Of a stretch of DNA of 64,000 nt, positions 24,044 to 34,997 are shown piece after piece (position 1 is the first letter of the stretch; every line of letters begins with the position of its first letter). A program made the position numbers and the translations under genes. The notes beneath the pieces are model-generated. The model saw nothing but the letters and a program-made list of their open reading frames with translations, made no database searches and was not told where the DNA came from. The stretch spans positions 310,001 through 374,000 of the forward strand of contig JAHYIO010000005.1 in the NCBI GenBank assembly GCA_020543525.1, read 5' to 3'. The stretch comes from Coriolopsis trogii. Lineage: Eukaryota > Basidiomycota > Agaricomycetes > Polyporales > Polyporaceae.

Positions 24044-25867
24044 TCAAACATTCATGGAGGCGTCAAGGTACATACCGGGGTAGAGTGGCGAACGGGGTAG
24101 TTCTCCGGCGAGGTACCGGACGTGATCTACGTAGCGCTGCTCATGCGCGGTCAGAGAATTCGGTAAGGATACCAGCAGAGCACGGCTACTCACCTCGCGG
24201 TCGGGATCCACATCATCTTCGAACGAGCACTCAACGTTGTCCGCCAGCGAACCGAGCTGCGCCAAGAAGGACGCCTCCCGAGCGGCACGCTCCGTTTGGT
24301 TGTAAGATGTGGGTGCATGGTCGGACGTGTTCTCCCTCAGCATGACATGCAGCCGGGAAAGGCGTGCGGCTCCGCCGCGAGCAGCCCTCTTTTTCAAGCA
24401 CTTCGCCATGGCTGCCCTAAGCTTCGCGTCGTCCTCTGGAAGGGCAGAAGTAATCCGGAGCTCCTCGAGGGCCGGGCAAAGGAGCGGCGCGTTCCGTGGT
24501 TTGGTACCGAGCGCGCTCAGAAGGTCATGCACCATCGCGTGCTCCTTCGGATAGCGGCGGTGCGTGATGATGGTCAGCGTTTTGAGTTGTCCGAAACGCG
24601 CGAGCATGGGACTCCACTCTTTCGCGCTGATCTCGTGCATGGTCAGGTTTTCGACGCAGAGCTCGCGGACGGGGGCGGAGGCAAAGAGCGATTTGATGTC
24701 TGCAGCGACGTGGGGGTGCAGGAAGGGCCAGCCGTGAAAATTCGGCCACCTGCGCCTTACGACGAGGGAAATGGTGGACTGTGGGGCGTGCGCAATGAGA
24801 CATACTCCCTCCAGTTGCCAGGCCTTGATGTGGATGCGTTCTACGAGCGAGAGCGCCTGGAGGCTTGGAGGGACACAGGAGATGAACGACCTTGATTCCC
24901 TCTGCACGAGGCCGATCGCTGTGACGTGCGTGGTTGCTGGAAGAGACATGCGTGTCAGAAGCTCGAGATTGAGTTCCCGCGAGTCAACATCCTCGACGAT
25001 CAGATGCTCTAGAGTCCGCGGAGCTTCGACTGAGCCCGCCTCGTGTGCGGGAAGGCCTGCCCCGACCAAAGGCTCTGTCATAATATTGGCCAGGTCGAGG
25101 ACTCTGAGCTGCGTACAGTTTTTGATGAATGATGAGAGATCATCGACGGTGTCAATCAGAGCGACATCGCGGAGCTCTATATGTGTGAGAGGCGGTGGGG
25201 TGGAGGACAGCCGTGCGCTCAATTCAACTCCTTGGAGCGACAGGCGTTGGAGTTGAGGAAAGTCCTTGAGGCGGAACGCAGTATACATAGGTCCCGCCCG
25301 CCGAGGATCTAACTCTTGATGAGGACTCCAGATGCTGACAGTGCGAAGATTGGACATGGAGGGAAGGAATGTGATGATGCCGCTAGGGGGATTTTCGAAG
25401 TCCTTCATGTGAAGCGCGACCGTACGGGCGGAATGCTGTCTGAGGAAGTCGTATGGCTTGATCTTGCGAGTCGCTATTGCAAGCGGGAGATCCCTGCGTC
25501 TCGACAAAACAAGGTCGATAAGATCTTTGTCTCCGTCACCGTCTTCGGAGAGCGGTAAAAGCCACCACAATGACGGACATGCCCACGCGACTGAACGCCA
25601 ATGGAAGCACACCGACGTCATCGGGAGCCAGGGCATCACGACTCCCTTACGACCACCAGACTTGAGCTGACGGTACGTGGTGGCCAGGCTCTGGCTGGGG
25701 TGGACCAGGAGAAAGATCTCGCTGAGGATTTCGACGGGGAGGCGATTGATTGGCCGAGTCGCATTGAGGTATCTCTTTGTGTTGACGATGCGCATCCCCA
25801 ATTCCGCGTACTGCTTCTCAAGGTTCGGCAATGCAGCCTCCGCGTCAGCAACCCAAGAATATGCCAT
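24044..25867 (-). CDS. F-box/LRR-like protein, tandem paralogue 2
   Basis: This is the paralogue of 21473-23495, in the same orientation. The likely start at 25865-25867 is MAYSWVADAEAALPNLEKQY, a coiled-coil-like lead-in. The F-box follows: INRLPVEILSEIFLLVH... MTSVCFHWRSVAWACPSLWWL. Shared downstream blocks include SLALSRRRDLP-type, FPQLQRLSLQGVELSARL, MSLPATTHVTAIGL and VRELCVENLTMHEISAKEW. A GT-AG intron of 57 bp (24137-24193) lies after VDPDRE, at the same place as in paralogue 1, and the frame also reads through it. The end is LYPGMYLDASMNV. The open frame extends upstream to 26011, but that part shows no F-box-family similarity. The target is unknown. Confidence 0.8.
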   Translation of the reverse strand: MAYSWVADAEAALPNLEKQYAELGMRIVNTKRYLNATRPINRLPVEILSEIFLLVHPSQSLATTYRQLKSGGRKGVVMPWLPMTSVCFHWRSVAWACPSLWWLLPLSEDGDGDKDLIDLVLSRRRDLPLAIATRKIKPYDFLRQHSARTVALHMKDFENPPSGIITFLPSMSNLRTVSIWSPHQELDPRRAGPMYTAFRLKDFPQLQRLSLQGVELSARLSSTPPPLTHIELRDVALIDTVDDLSSFIKNCTQLRVLDLANIMTEPLVGAGLPAHEAGSVEAPRTLEHLIVEDVDSRELNLELLTRMSLPATTHVTAIGLVQRESRSFISCVPPSLQALSLVERIHIKAWQLEGVCLIAHAPQSTISLVVRRRWPNFHGWPFLHPHVAADIKSLFASAPVRELCVENLTMHEISAKEWSPMLARFGQLKTLTIITHRRYPKEHAMVHDLLSALGTKPRNAPLLCPALEELRITSALPEDDAKLRAAMAKCLKKRAARGGAARLSRLHVMLRENTSDHAPTSYNQTERAAREASFLAQLGSLADNVECSFEDDVDPDREVSSRALLVSLPNSLTAHEQRYVDHVRYLAGELPRSPLYPGMYLDASMNV

Positions 25868-26798
25868 TGTCGTGACTTTTTGCCGAGGACGGAGTCCAGG
25901 CTCGAGCTCGTGTGCCTGCATCGCGTGGCATACAGATCGGCCTGCGAGTAAGTACAAAGAACGCTCCGTCAGCTTGCAGGCATTGCGTCGTGGGGTGCGT
26001 GAGGACGTCACCGTAATAGACAGAGAGGTTCGAGGTCAAGTTAATGAGCTGGTGATGGGGTCCGACTCCGAGGGTATCAAGCTCGAGGGTGGCTGTGTTT
26101 TCGGGACTCTCGGTCCGTAGAGTCCCGGTCGACTGCCAGGCCTTCGCATCTAAGTAACTTGAATGTGAGCCAGGATGTGTCTCAACTGGTTATCTCACCG
26201 TATGCTCAACCATCCACGTTCGCCTCGTAAGTTCAGCCCGATCTATAAGATCGACTGAACCGGATGAAATCAGGTCGATGGCATGGTCACCGGGGGTGTC
26301 AGACTCTCAAATCACTCGACTACCGGACCCATTTAGCGTCACGCAAGCATCTAGTTGTGAGTGCTCACCAGTTGATCGCGGTCAGTGTGCCATGCTCCAC
26401 TAGCGTTCCGTATCATACCAAAGGACGATTAGAGGTCGTTGAGGTTCAACTTCACCCGCGGAGAGACGCCAAAAGAGAGTGGCTGTGCCTGAGCGTCCGG
26501 CCTGTGATGCCGCCAGTGCAAGATTTAATCGGCGACTACATCACCTCTCTCGAAACTACCACCACTGCACTCTTCCGATTCGTAGTGCTATACAGCACAT
26601 TCTAGGTGAGTCAAGGAGACTCGAATCTTGAATTGTATTGGCCTGACTCCTCTGACATATCGTATCGAAGCGACAGAGGTACGAAGTTGGCCGTTTTTCA
26701 CAAGGTGGGTCTCTCAGCCCAGTCGTTCGAAATGATGCAATAATTGGCCTTGATACGAAGTGGTAAACTGCTGCTGTTACTTGAGTATCCAGAGCAAC
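25868..26798. promoter_or_regulatory. Divergent intergenic region between F-box paralogue 2 and MDP-1
   Basis: The two flanking genes start in opposite directions, so both promoters should lie here. No TATA-like or other element stands out clearly, and no further gene is seen. Confidence 0.35.
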
Positions 26799-27879
26799 AT
26801 GACAAGCAGGCTGCCAAAGCTCATAGCATTTGACCTAGAGTACGTCATCGGTTCGCTACCTTCGCAGCATCAGGTAGCACCTCAGCACTTCCTGAATAGC
26901 TATACCCTTTGGGATCTCTGGATTGACACACATGTAGACCGTATGTGTCTCCATATGTGAGATGCTCCTAGACTGACGCCCTCTCGCAGCTCCTATCCGC
27001 CGCGTCGGAGACGCAGTGAACGAGCTCCGGGACAGGTGCTGCGACCGTCCATTCTCACATCCATACTCTACTCATTCTTGCCGCAGACACAACCAGAGGA
27101 TTGCATTCTACCGCGACGTCCCCGAAATACTCCATCGTCTCAGAGAAGGTGGCGTCACAATTGCGGCGTGCTCCAGGACCCACGCGCCTGATTTGTGCGT
27201 CCATCTGGCATCTCATGCCAACTGGGGTTGTATTCACCTACGCCTCCGGTTGCACGCAGAGCGCGTCAAGCGCTGAGTCTCCTCCTCGTTCCCCCTGCTG
27301 CGGGGCACAAGGGTGAGGCGCCTACTGCAGCTATCCAGTTCTTCGATCAGCTGGAGATCTATCCAGGTATCTTTTGCCGCAGGAGAATCCTCTCCAGGGA
27401 ACTGACTACACGACTCTCTTGTCTCGTACTCTAGGGTCCAAGATCAAACACTTCAAGCAGCTGCACAAGAAGACAGGTATCCCGTACTCAGAAATGGTAC
27501 GTAAACCGGAGTAACTATCGTCGCCGATAACTTTCCGGGATTCTCGGGACGTCCGCTCCGGTAATAAGCATAGCCGCTCACGTACACCTGCTTCGAACAG
27601 CTGTTTTACGACGACGAGCACAGGAACAAGGAGGTCGAGTCCCTAGGTGCGCCTCCTTCACATCCCCCGCACAGCGCGTGCAGAGCATCCCGCTGATCTT
27701 CGGCGTTCCGGACATAACACACCGGTACACCACGGCCGCGCTTAGGGGTGACGTTCTGCTTGGTTTCGAGCGGCGTGAACGACCGCTCGTTTGAGCACGG
27801 GCTCGCAGAGTGGCGGAAACGCCATCCGGTCGAGGTGGCGGAAGATCCGGCATCTGCGGCGGCAGGGAGTAGCACTTGA
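26799..27879 (+). CDS. Magnesium-dependent phosphatase-1 (HAD superfamily)
   Basis: This is a small HAD-fold phosphatase; animal MDP-1 acts on protein tyrosine phosphates and fructosamine-6-phosphates. About eight short exons are joined by GT-AG introns. The start MTSRLPKLIAFDL is followed by an intron (about 26840-26899) that splits the catalytic motif: splicing gives FDLDYTLWDLWIDTHVD, with the DxD nucleophile and acid/base pair intact. Later exons give PPIRRVGDAVNELRD, RIAFYRDVPEILHRLREGG, the conserved AACSRTHAPDLARQALSLL, FFDQLEIYPGSKIKHFKQL, and the metal-site motif LFYDDEHRNKEVESLG. The last exon is VTFCLVSSGVNDRSFEHGL...EWRKRHP and ends at TGA 27877-27879. Length about 200 aa matches the family. 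It appears complete. Confidence 0.9.
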
Positions 27880-29533
27880 CAGGTTGCGCGCATAGCTGGA
27901 GGTGTCGCAACCCGTGGTGATCGTGCCGCAGCGGGTGGTATAGGCTTGCGTCGATGACCCGATATGATGAAGGAGGAAATGGTGGTGGACACTGCACAAT
28001 TGACGGTTTTGGGCCGTGGTACGGTGCTGGCAGGCTGTCCAAGAACAGTGTTGATGGCTATCGCAGCTGCTCTAGTCGCCACCGCTCAAGGTGAGTCATG
28101 CTCTCCTCTTCCCGACGTCTTAGAGGAGTCATCGCCACCAGCGGAGTGCTCATGTTAGCCTCTAAGTGGTCAGAGGATCTGCGGCAGGACCACATCTCTC
28201 GATTGCGGAGAGATGTGGTCTTCGGAATTCTGCCGCAGAAGCATGGGGTTTCGAGGAACGCAGCACGTTCGACAGCGGTACTAGGTTCCGTACTTTCGGA
28301 TCGCCCCAGCTTCCTGACGAGTATAACATGGGGCGCTGCCATAGGGTATTGATGCGGCAGTGATATCCTATCAGTGGATGTTGAGGGATGGATTACTGTC
28401 CGTGCAACATCCGCACGCTGGCAAGCTAGTATCTTCTTGTTCAATGACTCACATCGGAGACCATGGTCAAGAGTCCTCGCAGCATGCCTGCTTGTTCTTT
28501 ATCACCTGGTTCCCGTACATGGTGCTGCAGCATGTTGAATGATACCACGGAGCATGAAGCACGGTGAACGTGATGACCCCCTCCCATCCTCTTATTGGGT
28601 GACTCGATACCCTTTTGAGGTCTCCGTACTCCCAAAATACAAGGCTGCGAGCGCCTGCTGATCTTCCAAGCCTTGCAAGGCTCGGAACTGTCCATATGCG
28701 TGTTTGATCCGTCGCCCGCTCCGGATTTTGTCTCTGAGTCAGGTGCTGCATACGGCACACGATGTCATGAACCTAGACACCCTTATACACTGCTTCTAGG
28801 TTCCTTGGGCGAGTGTTGAAGAACTCGCGACAGCCCACTGGCCGCATGCATCAGGCCGCCCACGTCAAGGGCTCGCCTCAAGGAGTGCACCTACAATTCC
28901 ACTTCTCCACCTCCGCCACATCTGTGGTGTGATGGTGATTCAGTCCCGTGAGTCACATTACCCTGGGCGAGACAAAGCGAGAGCGTGCTTTGGCATATGT
29001 GGGCGCGCAGCGGCGTTGAGGCATCGTTCGGACCGCTCCCACACTGGGGAATGTCAATAGGACGTAACGCCCACTCAATTAGCCTGGGAGTTGTTGCTTC
29101 ACCGCGTGAGATATACGATTTTGAAAGAGTCGGCCGCTGGTATCTGAAAGGATATCCTCGAGGCTACGCACCTGCTAATGGCTGTGGCCAAGTGATGGAA
29201 TCAAGCACGAAGATGTCTCAGACGAGAGGAGGGATAGGCAACGACGGATGCTTTTCTGGTTTCTCAGGCTATGCCGCGTGCGGAATCACGGAGCCAAAAC
29301 GACCAAGGCACAGCCGCCGGGAAGTGATGGGGAGATGCGTGGCTGGAGTATGCCGCCGCAGCCTGAGTAGCGCCGCAACGCCGCTCGCTTCAGTGACAAA
29401 AGGCTTGCAAAACTTCTCTTCCTCCTTCCCTCACCCTCTTACAAAAGGCCCTTGTGCCCTCGATACCCCCATTCCGTTTAATGTTCCACACTTTCGCAGC
29501 TATTCAGCAGCTTGGTCTCTTTTCCTTTACAGC
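27880..29533. other. Intergenic, contains a strong hairpin
   Basis: No coding gene is recognised. A frame from 28985 runs into the next gene, but its first 180 codons show no domain; TTTACAG just before the ATG at 29534 could be a splice acceptor of a 5'-UTR intron. A long imperfect palindrome lies at 28179-28238. Confidence 0.45.
28179..28238. repeat. Inverted repeat / hairpin
   Basis: A perfect 12 bp arm pair, ACCACATCTCTC at 28189-28200 and GAGAGATGTGGT at 28208-28219, encloses a 7 base loop. It is flanked by a second pair, CTGCGGCAG at 28179-28187 and CTGCCGCAG at 28230-28238. It could be a structured RNA, a terminator-like stem or a remnant of a foldback element. No T-run follows. Confidence 0.8.
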
Positions 29534-30356
29534 ATGTCGCACAGATCATCCTCCACGCCCTTGCCCGAGCGCAACGAGGTCATGCTGACGCGGGAGCTCC
29601 TCATCCAGGCCCTGCATTATCTTTCTCTCCGCCTTCAGGCTTACTTTCCGTCCACCGTACGCTTGGTCGTTCACGGTGGCGCCGTAATGGTCCTTCATCC
29701 CCAACTCGCGTGTCGCGACATGACGCGCGACATCGACTACCTCCACCGGTCCTTCGAAGCAGAGTGGATCGCTCGCGGTGTGTCTGACGCCGGTCCGCGC
29801 CTCCTCACCTGCATCAAGGAGACCGCACGCAAGTTCAGACTCGGCGCAGACTGGATGAACTCGTGTGCGGACGTCGCGTTGCCCATGTCGAGAGAGTGAG
29901 TCCCCGTCGTCGTCCGTCTGTCAGCTACCAAGAGGCGCTCGTCCTGACTCACTTTGTCATATCCCTTTTGCTCGTAGTGCGTATGGCAAACGTTATGACC
30001 CTATCTATCTCGATGCCCTTTCTACGAACAACGTGAACGTGAACACGATATTCACTGGCCCCGGCCTCGTCCTCGTTGGTGTCAGTTGGTCGTGGGCAGT
30101 TGCTCTCAAGCTCGTGCGGTACGAGAAACACGACCCGCACGACATCGCGAGCATCCTGCGCCTCGGCCACAGACAGCGCAACGTCAAGTGGACCCGCGCC
30201 CTCCTCGAGCAGTGGCTCCTCGCCCTCTGCGGCGCCATGGGCTACGCTACCTACTCGCCCTCACAGATGGAGCAAACAAGACAAAAGATGCGTCATGCCA
30301 TCGCCCTTGCATATCAGCAGGATCCCCAGCCCCAGCGTATGGTCTACACCTACTAG
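29534..30356 (+). CDS. Nucleotidyltransferase-fold protein (pol-beta superfamily), function unknown
   Basis: The start MSHRSSSTPLPERNEVMLTR is at 29534. Residues about 35-75 carry VVHGGAVMVLHPQLACRDMT followed by RDIDYLH. This is the GG...(R)xTxDID arrangement of nucleotidyltransferases related to the AbiEii/DUF6036-type groups, with DID as the putative metal pair. A GT-AG intron (about 29897-29976) joins MSR to DAYGKRYDPIYLDAL in frame. The second exon has LVRYEKHDPHDIASILRL, close in style to the K-x-x-R-x-K-DxxDI region of such proteins, and ends QRMVYTY with TAG at 30354-30356. About 240 aa. Whether it is catalytically active, and on what substrate, is not known. Confidence 0.65.
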
Positions 30357-31688
30357 GGGTCTGGGACTACGGACCGTGTAGATGCGCCGTGCTTTCGGAC
30401 TGTGCTCTCTTCTCTTCTCTCTGCTTTCTGTATCGTTATCATCTCTTTCTCATCTTCTCGTCGCTTTCTTGCTCGTTAGAGTTCGTCTTCGTTCTCCTCC
30501 AGCCTTCCATCCTATTCCCCCTAGTCCGTCCTCCTATTGCCCTGCGCCCTACCCCCTATCCTAGTATTAGTTTTGATGACACACTACGATGGCCGTTATA
30601 CCCTAATGTCTTACGGTACTCCCTACGACCGTTACGATCTGACTCACGAAAATGGCACGACCACGTATCTCGTTTACCTCACACTCCTACTTCTGCGTGT
30701 ATACCCTATACCCTGACGGGACGATCCGGCAACGTGGACCCTGTCTCACTCGCTTCGCAAGGTTCGGTAAGTATAGAAGTCGTCGTCTTCTCGTCACTGC
30801 GCGCCGAATGCGGCGGCGTCATGACGCCAACGCCAGATTTCTGACAGATCCAGGGCGATGTATATCTGGCCGTGGATAGATGTAGGTGCGCCTCCATCCC
30901 GAATATCAAACGCTGACACAACTGGTGTCCAATGCCTATATGTGCATGTTCACACCATGTCAACGTCCGAAACGTTAACGTGTGATGAATAGGTGCAAAG
31001 TACGCCAGCCTTTCCGTTTGTCTCTCTCTCAACTCCTCACCCTCCCGAACGTCATCGAGCTGCGCGAGTCGACTCGAGCGTGCTCCGCACGCAAGGCACA
31101 AGTACACACCAGTGACGCAGATCCTTCTTGTTGCGCCATAGCTGAGCGGGAATAGTCCAGACAAAGCAAGTCGTACACCCGATACATCCCCCAATCGTAC
31201 TTGGATGGGTGGTACGCGGCCTTCCTTACCATGAGTAGCGCTATGAAATCGCCGTCGACACCTAGTGGTACGTGCTGATCCGGGTGTTCCCTTCGGCTGT
31301 GTGCCACCATGTTGCGAACACACTCTTGTCACTGCGTACTATAGAAGCCCAGAAGATGCTCCGTCAAAATGAAGACTGCGCACGAATGTCCATGTACGAT
31401 TGCCCATGCTCGTACGATCAAACACCGTCAGGCAACTTGTCTGCCTACCGTAGAACCCTTGCCCAACGACACCACACCCAGATCGAGATCCCAATGAAGA
31501 CGAACCGCACAACCATCCTGTGCCCATCCCGACCCCGGAATCCCGGCCCTCCTGCAGTCGACCGGAACGCCCGCCGCCACCGGCTCTCCCACCAGGGCGC
31601 GCGGACACGCGGAGGTGAGGTGGGTGTGTACGACATCCAGTGCGCCTCCGCGAGACACCCGAACGGATCACAGTGCCCAGTGCCCGCC
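30357..31688. other. 3' flanks, CT-rich stretch, no gene recognised
   Basis: A CT-rich stretch at about 30390-30545 follows the nucleotidyltransferase stop and is probably its 3' UTR. A minus-strand frame at 31029-31310 looks somewhat protein-like (DWGMYRVYDLLCLDYS), and a donor GTAAGG and acceptor CTCAG are nearby, but I could not build a convincing gene. Confidence 0.4.
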
Positions 31689-33882
31689 TCACGAGCGCAG
31701 CACACGCTGCCACTTGCTCAGACAGGAGTACATGTTGTAATCTGACGGAGGGTATGTCAGCAGCTGAGCACGACATGCAAATGGAGGCACCCGCTCTCAT
31801 GCGCACGTCCCGCGCGCGACGCCAAACTGCGTGTCTACGCGGGGGTGACTGGCAACATGACAGGAGGACGGGACGTGCGTCGCCGAGGACGCCGCCAGCG
31901 GCGGCAGACGTGGGGAAGTGCGGCGTCGATCCGCAGCCGACCAGTAAGCCAGAACGCTACCACTCACCGAAGCTTCCGAACGGATTGCACGAGCAGTTCT
32001 TCGCTTGCCGTATACCCGCGTCGCGCGGACAGTGCATGAACGGGGAGTGCTGGTAGCCGATGTCGTCGAAGAAGTGGATCTGGTCTTTGCGGGCGAAGAG
32101 CGCAGCTCCGATGCTGTGGACGGGTGCGTCACCCCAACGCTGTTGGTGGCACGTCAGTATGGGCGGGAAGATAGAGGGCAGCAATACATAGGGGTCGCGT
32201 GTGGTCCTGGACAGAAGATAGTGGCGCGCGCGTGCAGATGGTGCGACGATGTTACGAGACGCGCCCATCAGATGACGTCGTGTGGCATACGAAGGGGCCC
32301 GGGTATGTGGGAGGAGCAGTGGACTCTGAGACGAACCTCGTAATAGAATCCTCCCTTGGACTCCAGATGGTCGAAGTACTTGCTGTACGCCTCGCCTCGC
32401 CATAGCTCCATATTTGCGATTTCGAAGTTACTCCAGACTTCAGCACATGTATCAGCACGCGGCCGTTGTGCATGAATGAACACTCGAGCAAGACGTACAA
32501 TGACACATGTTATAGCTCATTCCGCCATCTTCCGAGAGGTAGCGCATGGAGTTGTTTGGCGCAAGGTACTGCGGGTGTTCCTCCATGAACTCTGCAAGGC
32601 GATGTGATTAGGTTGGTACGGATGTATGGAGGTCCACGCTGGCATGCAAGACGCACCTTTGACGGCATCCCACAATGTCGGGATGGTCTGTGGCCATTCG
32701 TACAATGTGACAGTAAAACCTAGGCGGTACACGGCAGATGAGCATGTGAAAGTGGGCGGCAAAGATAGGCTATACCGTAAAGCTTGTCATTCTCTTCCAT
32801 GTACAGGAACGGGTCAAAGTCCGTGTCACAGAAGAAATTGACACCCGGCCTGTCGTCATGTCAAAAGATGTACCGTGAACGTGACACACGGAGAAGCTTA
32901 CTCGACGCGCCAGTACCACTTGTAGCGCTGTACCAGCGGATGCCTGTAAAAGAACTGTACGTTACAGTTCCGCAGCATTAGCGGGGACGTATGTACGAAG
33001 GCGACTAAACGTGGCGTTACCCCAGAGTTGAAACGACACATGTTGCGGTACCTGCAATGTATCGACTGAGTTTGAGGTGTAAATGCATGACACACTTCAA
33101 CGCACGATATGCTCCCTACGACGAGCATGATAGGTTGAGATATTCGGGTAACGGATCGCGATAATCGGCAATCGACGTACCTCCGTAGATCACTCCATCT
33201 TTCACCAGTGCAGCTCTGCCCGCCGTAGCCTTCTCCTCATCTATCCAATCTGGTTGATACCAATGATCTTGCGGGATGAGCCCAAAGGAAACGGGCCCGG
33301 ATATGACCGCTGTCATCTTCCTGCAGAGGGGACATGGTTGGGTTGGCGCTCCGGAGCGTTGAACAAGAGAGCGTGGAACGTACTCTTTGAACTCTGCCGT
33401 GAAGGGAACCTCGTTGAGGAAAACCCATGGATATCCAAAACGCTTGTTGAAGCGTTCCTCGAGTTGCTGAACGCTCGATATAGCAGCGTCCAGCTCGTTG
33501 TTGCGCGTAAGCATTAGCAGCACCGCGTTCGCGCGTCGCGTGCCGTTTGATTCAAGCTCGTACTCGGATGATGTAGGTGGGTCGAGGTAAGGAGTGGTGA
33601 AGTTTGTCGCCCACTGCAGGTGCGCGCGGACGTTGGAGACGGAGGTAAAGTGTGCATACTCTGGACGGAGATTGCGAAGGAGTGTGTGGAGACTGAGCTG
33701 AAGATGTGAGAATAGTGATATCAGCTTCATCTCGTGGTGCGAGCAAAAATACAGGGAGAAACACTCACCAGTAAGGCAGCAGATAACGATAGCCAGAGTG
33801 CCGTGCGATTGAGTTGGCAGACTCGATGCCGCAGTGTTCGAGGATAACAGTCTCTGCAATGGATAGGCAACCAGGAGGGCAT
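31689..33882 (-). CDS. Glycosyltransferase family 15 alpha-1,2-mannosyltransferase (Kre2/Mnt1/Ktr type)
   Basis: This is a Golgi type II membrane enzyme adding mannose to N- and O-linked glycans. The start at 33880-33882 gives a 27-residue basic tail and a membrane anchor TALWLSLSAALLLSLHTLL, created by splicing the GTGAGT...CTTCAG intron near 33770. The catalytic domain shows LLMLTRNNELDAAISSVQQ, RFGYPWVFLNEVPFT, HPLVQRYKWYWRVEP, NFFCDTDFDPF, GFTVTLYEWPQTIPTLWD and MSYNMCHFWSNFEIANMELW, the last formed across an intron near 32434-32498. FYYERWGDAPVHSIGAALFA and IHFFDDIGYQHSPFMHCP follow. The last intron (about 31746-31964) joins CSCNPFGSF to DYNMYSCLSKWQRVLRS, which restores the usual YSCL C-terminus. 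All hallmark blocks are present, so it is likely functional. Confidence 0.9.
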
Positions 33883-34997
33883 GGTGATGGTGTTCTGACT
33901 GGGACGAAATTGGAGGATTCAAAACGGTCCTTCATACCCACAGCCGTCTGAGCGGACGCGCAGTACCCTAGCGCAGTGCTGAACGAGGACTGCGGAGCCG
34001 CTACACGCGCATGGCGATTGTTGGACTGGAGTAGTGGTCGATCAGAAAAACACGTGGGCGTGGCAGGTTCTTCTAGACGTCCCGAGGAGCAATTGTCCTC
34101 GCCATTGGGCATCGGAGTAGGTTGGGAAGTGAGGCACCGTAGGGCTATGGTCTCATGAAAAGCGAGAACGCTTCCTGTTGTGAACGACGACTCGAGTGTC
34201 GCATACGACGCATACGAACCGTAACCCCAAATCAAGCCATGCGGATATGTGAAATATAGTGCGGCGTAAGGGAAATGGTGTGTAGCAAACAACAATATTG
34301 AGGGAGGCTAATGTGCGCTGCTAAGAGAGAGAGAGCCTCACCACCACCGATGTGAAGCCCCTTTCAGTAACCTAAATTAGCTCACCGATGTTCGGACGAG
34401 CTATTTGCAGCGCCTAGACTCTGCATGACTTTACTCACAGGTCGGGCCTATGTAGCTGCGGAGTGTACGCAGCAATCCATTCTCAGAGTGGTTCCGCAGC
34501 TTCAGTGGGTATAACTTGAGCCTGATGAGGCCGTACGGGTAGATGGATATATAGTTGAGATCCACGTGCACAGGCTAGACATTGGAAAACGGACAGCAAT
34601 CCCGCTCGGAACAATGCGGAACCATTGAGTTTCCGCTGTCTGGAGAGCTTGAGACATGTGTCGAACGTGCTGTGTGAGGCTTTGAGGATGACTGAGTCAA
34701 ATACATTGCCGTAGTGGTGGTAGTTCAGGTGGAGGAACAGTGCCAGACAGACGCACTATGAGCCGAGCCACGTGTCTAGGCGTCTGAGTTACCTTACGTG
34801 GCTTTCCAGCTTCCAGGCGCCTACCTCTTTCCTACTCTCCCCAAACTCTCCCTCCATGCAGTCGAGTCGCGAGCTTCTAACGGGCTTTAGCTCCCGCTCC
34901 AACGTCGCATCAGGTGAATCCCAACAAGTGCTAAGGGGCGTTCTACTCTTTACAGAAGTTGTTTGATGCCTCTTTCTGGTTCATTGGTGACCCTTTC
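33883..34997. other. Intergenic, no gene recognised
   Basis: The promoter side of the GT15 gene and the 3' side of the NmrA-like gene. A 176-codon minus frame at 33765-34295 overlaps the GT15 first exon in another frame and has no domain. Nothing else is seen. Confidence 0.45.

Noticed and set aside
31029..31310. Possible exon (DWGMYRVYDLLCLDYS) on the minus strand
   Set aside because: It looks partly protein-like, but no start, flanking exons or known family could be assembled.
33765..34295. 176-codon minus-strand frame upstream of the GT15 gene
   Set aside because: It is out of frame with the mannosyltransferase. The ATG at 33880-33882 gives a tail and membrane anchor that join in frame to the catalytic domain, a better explanation.
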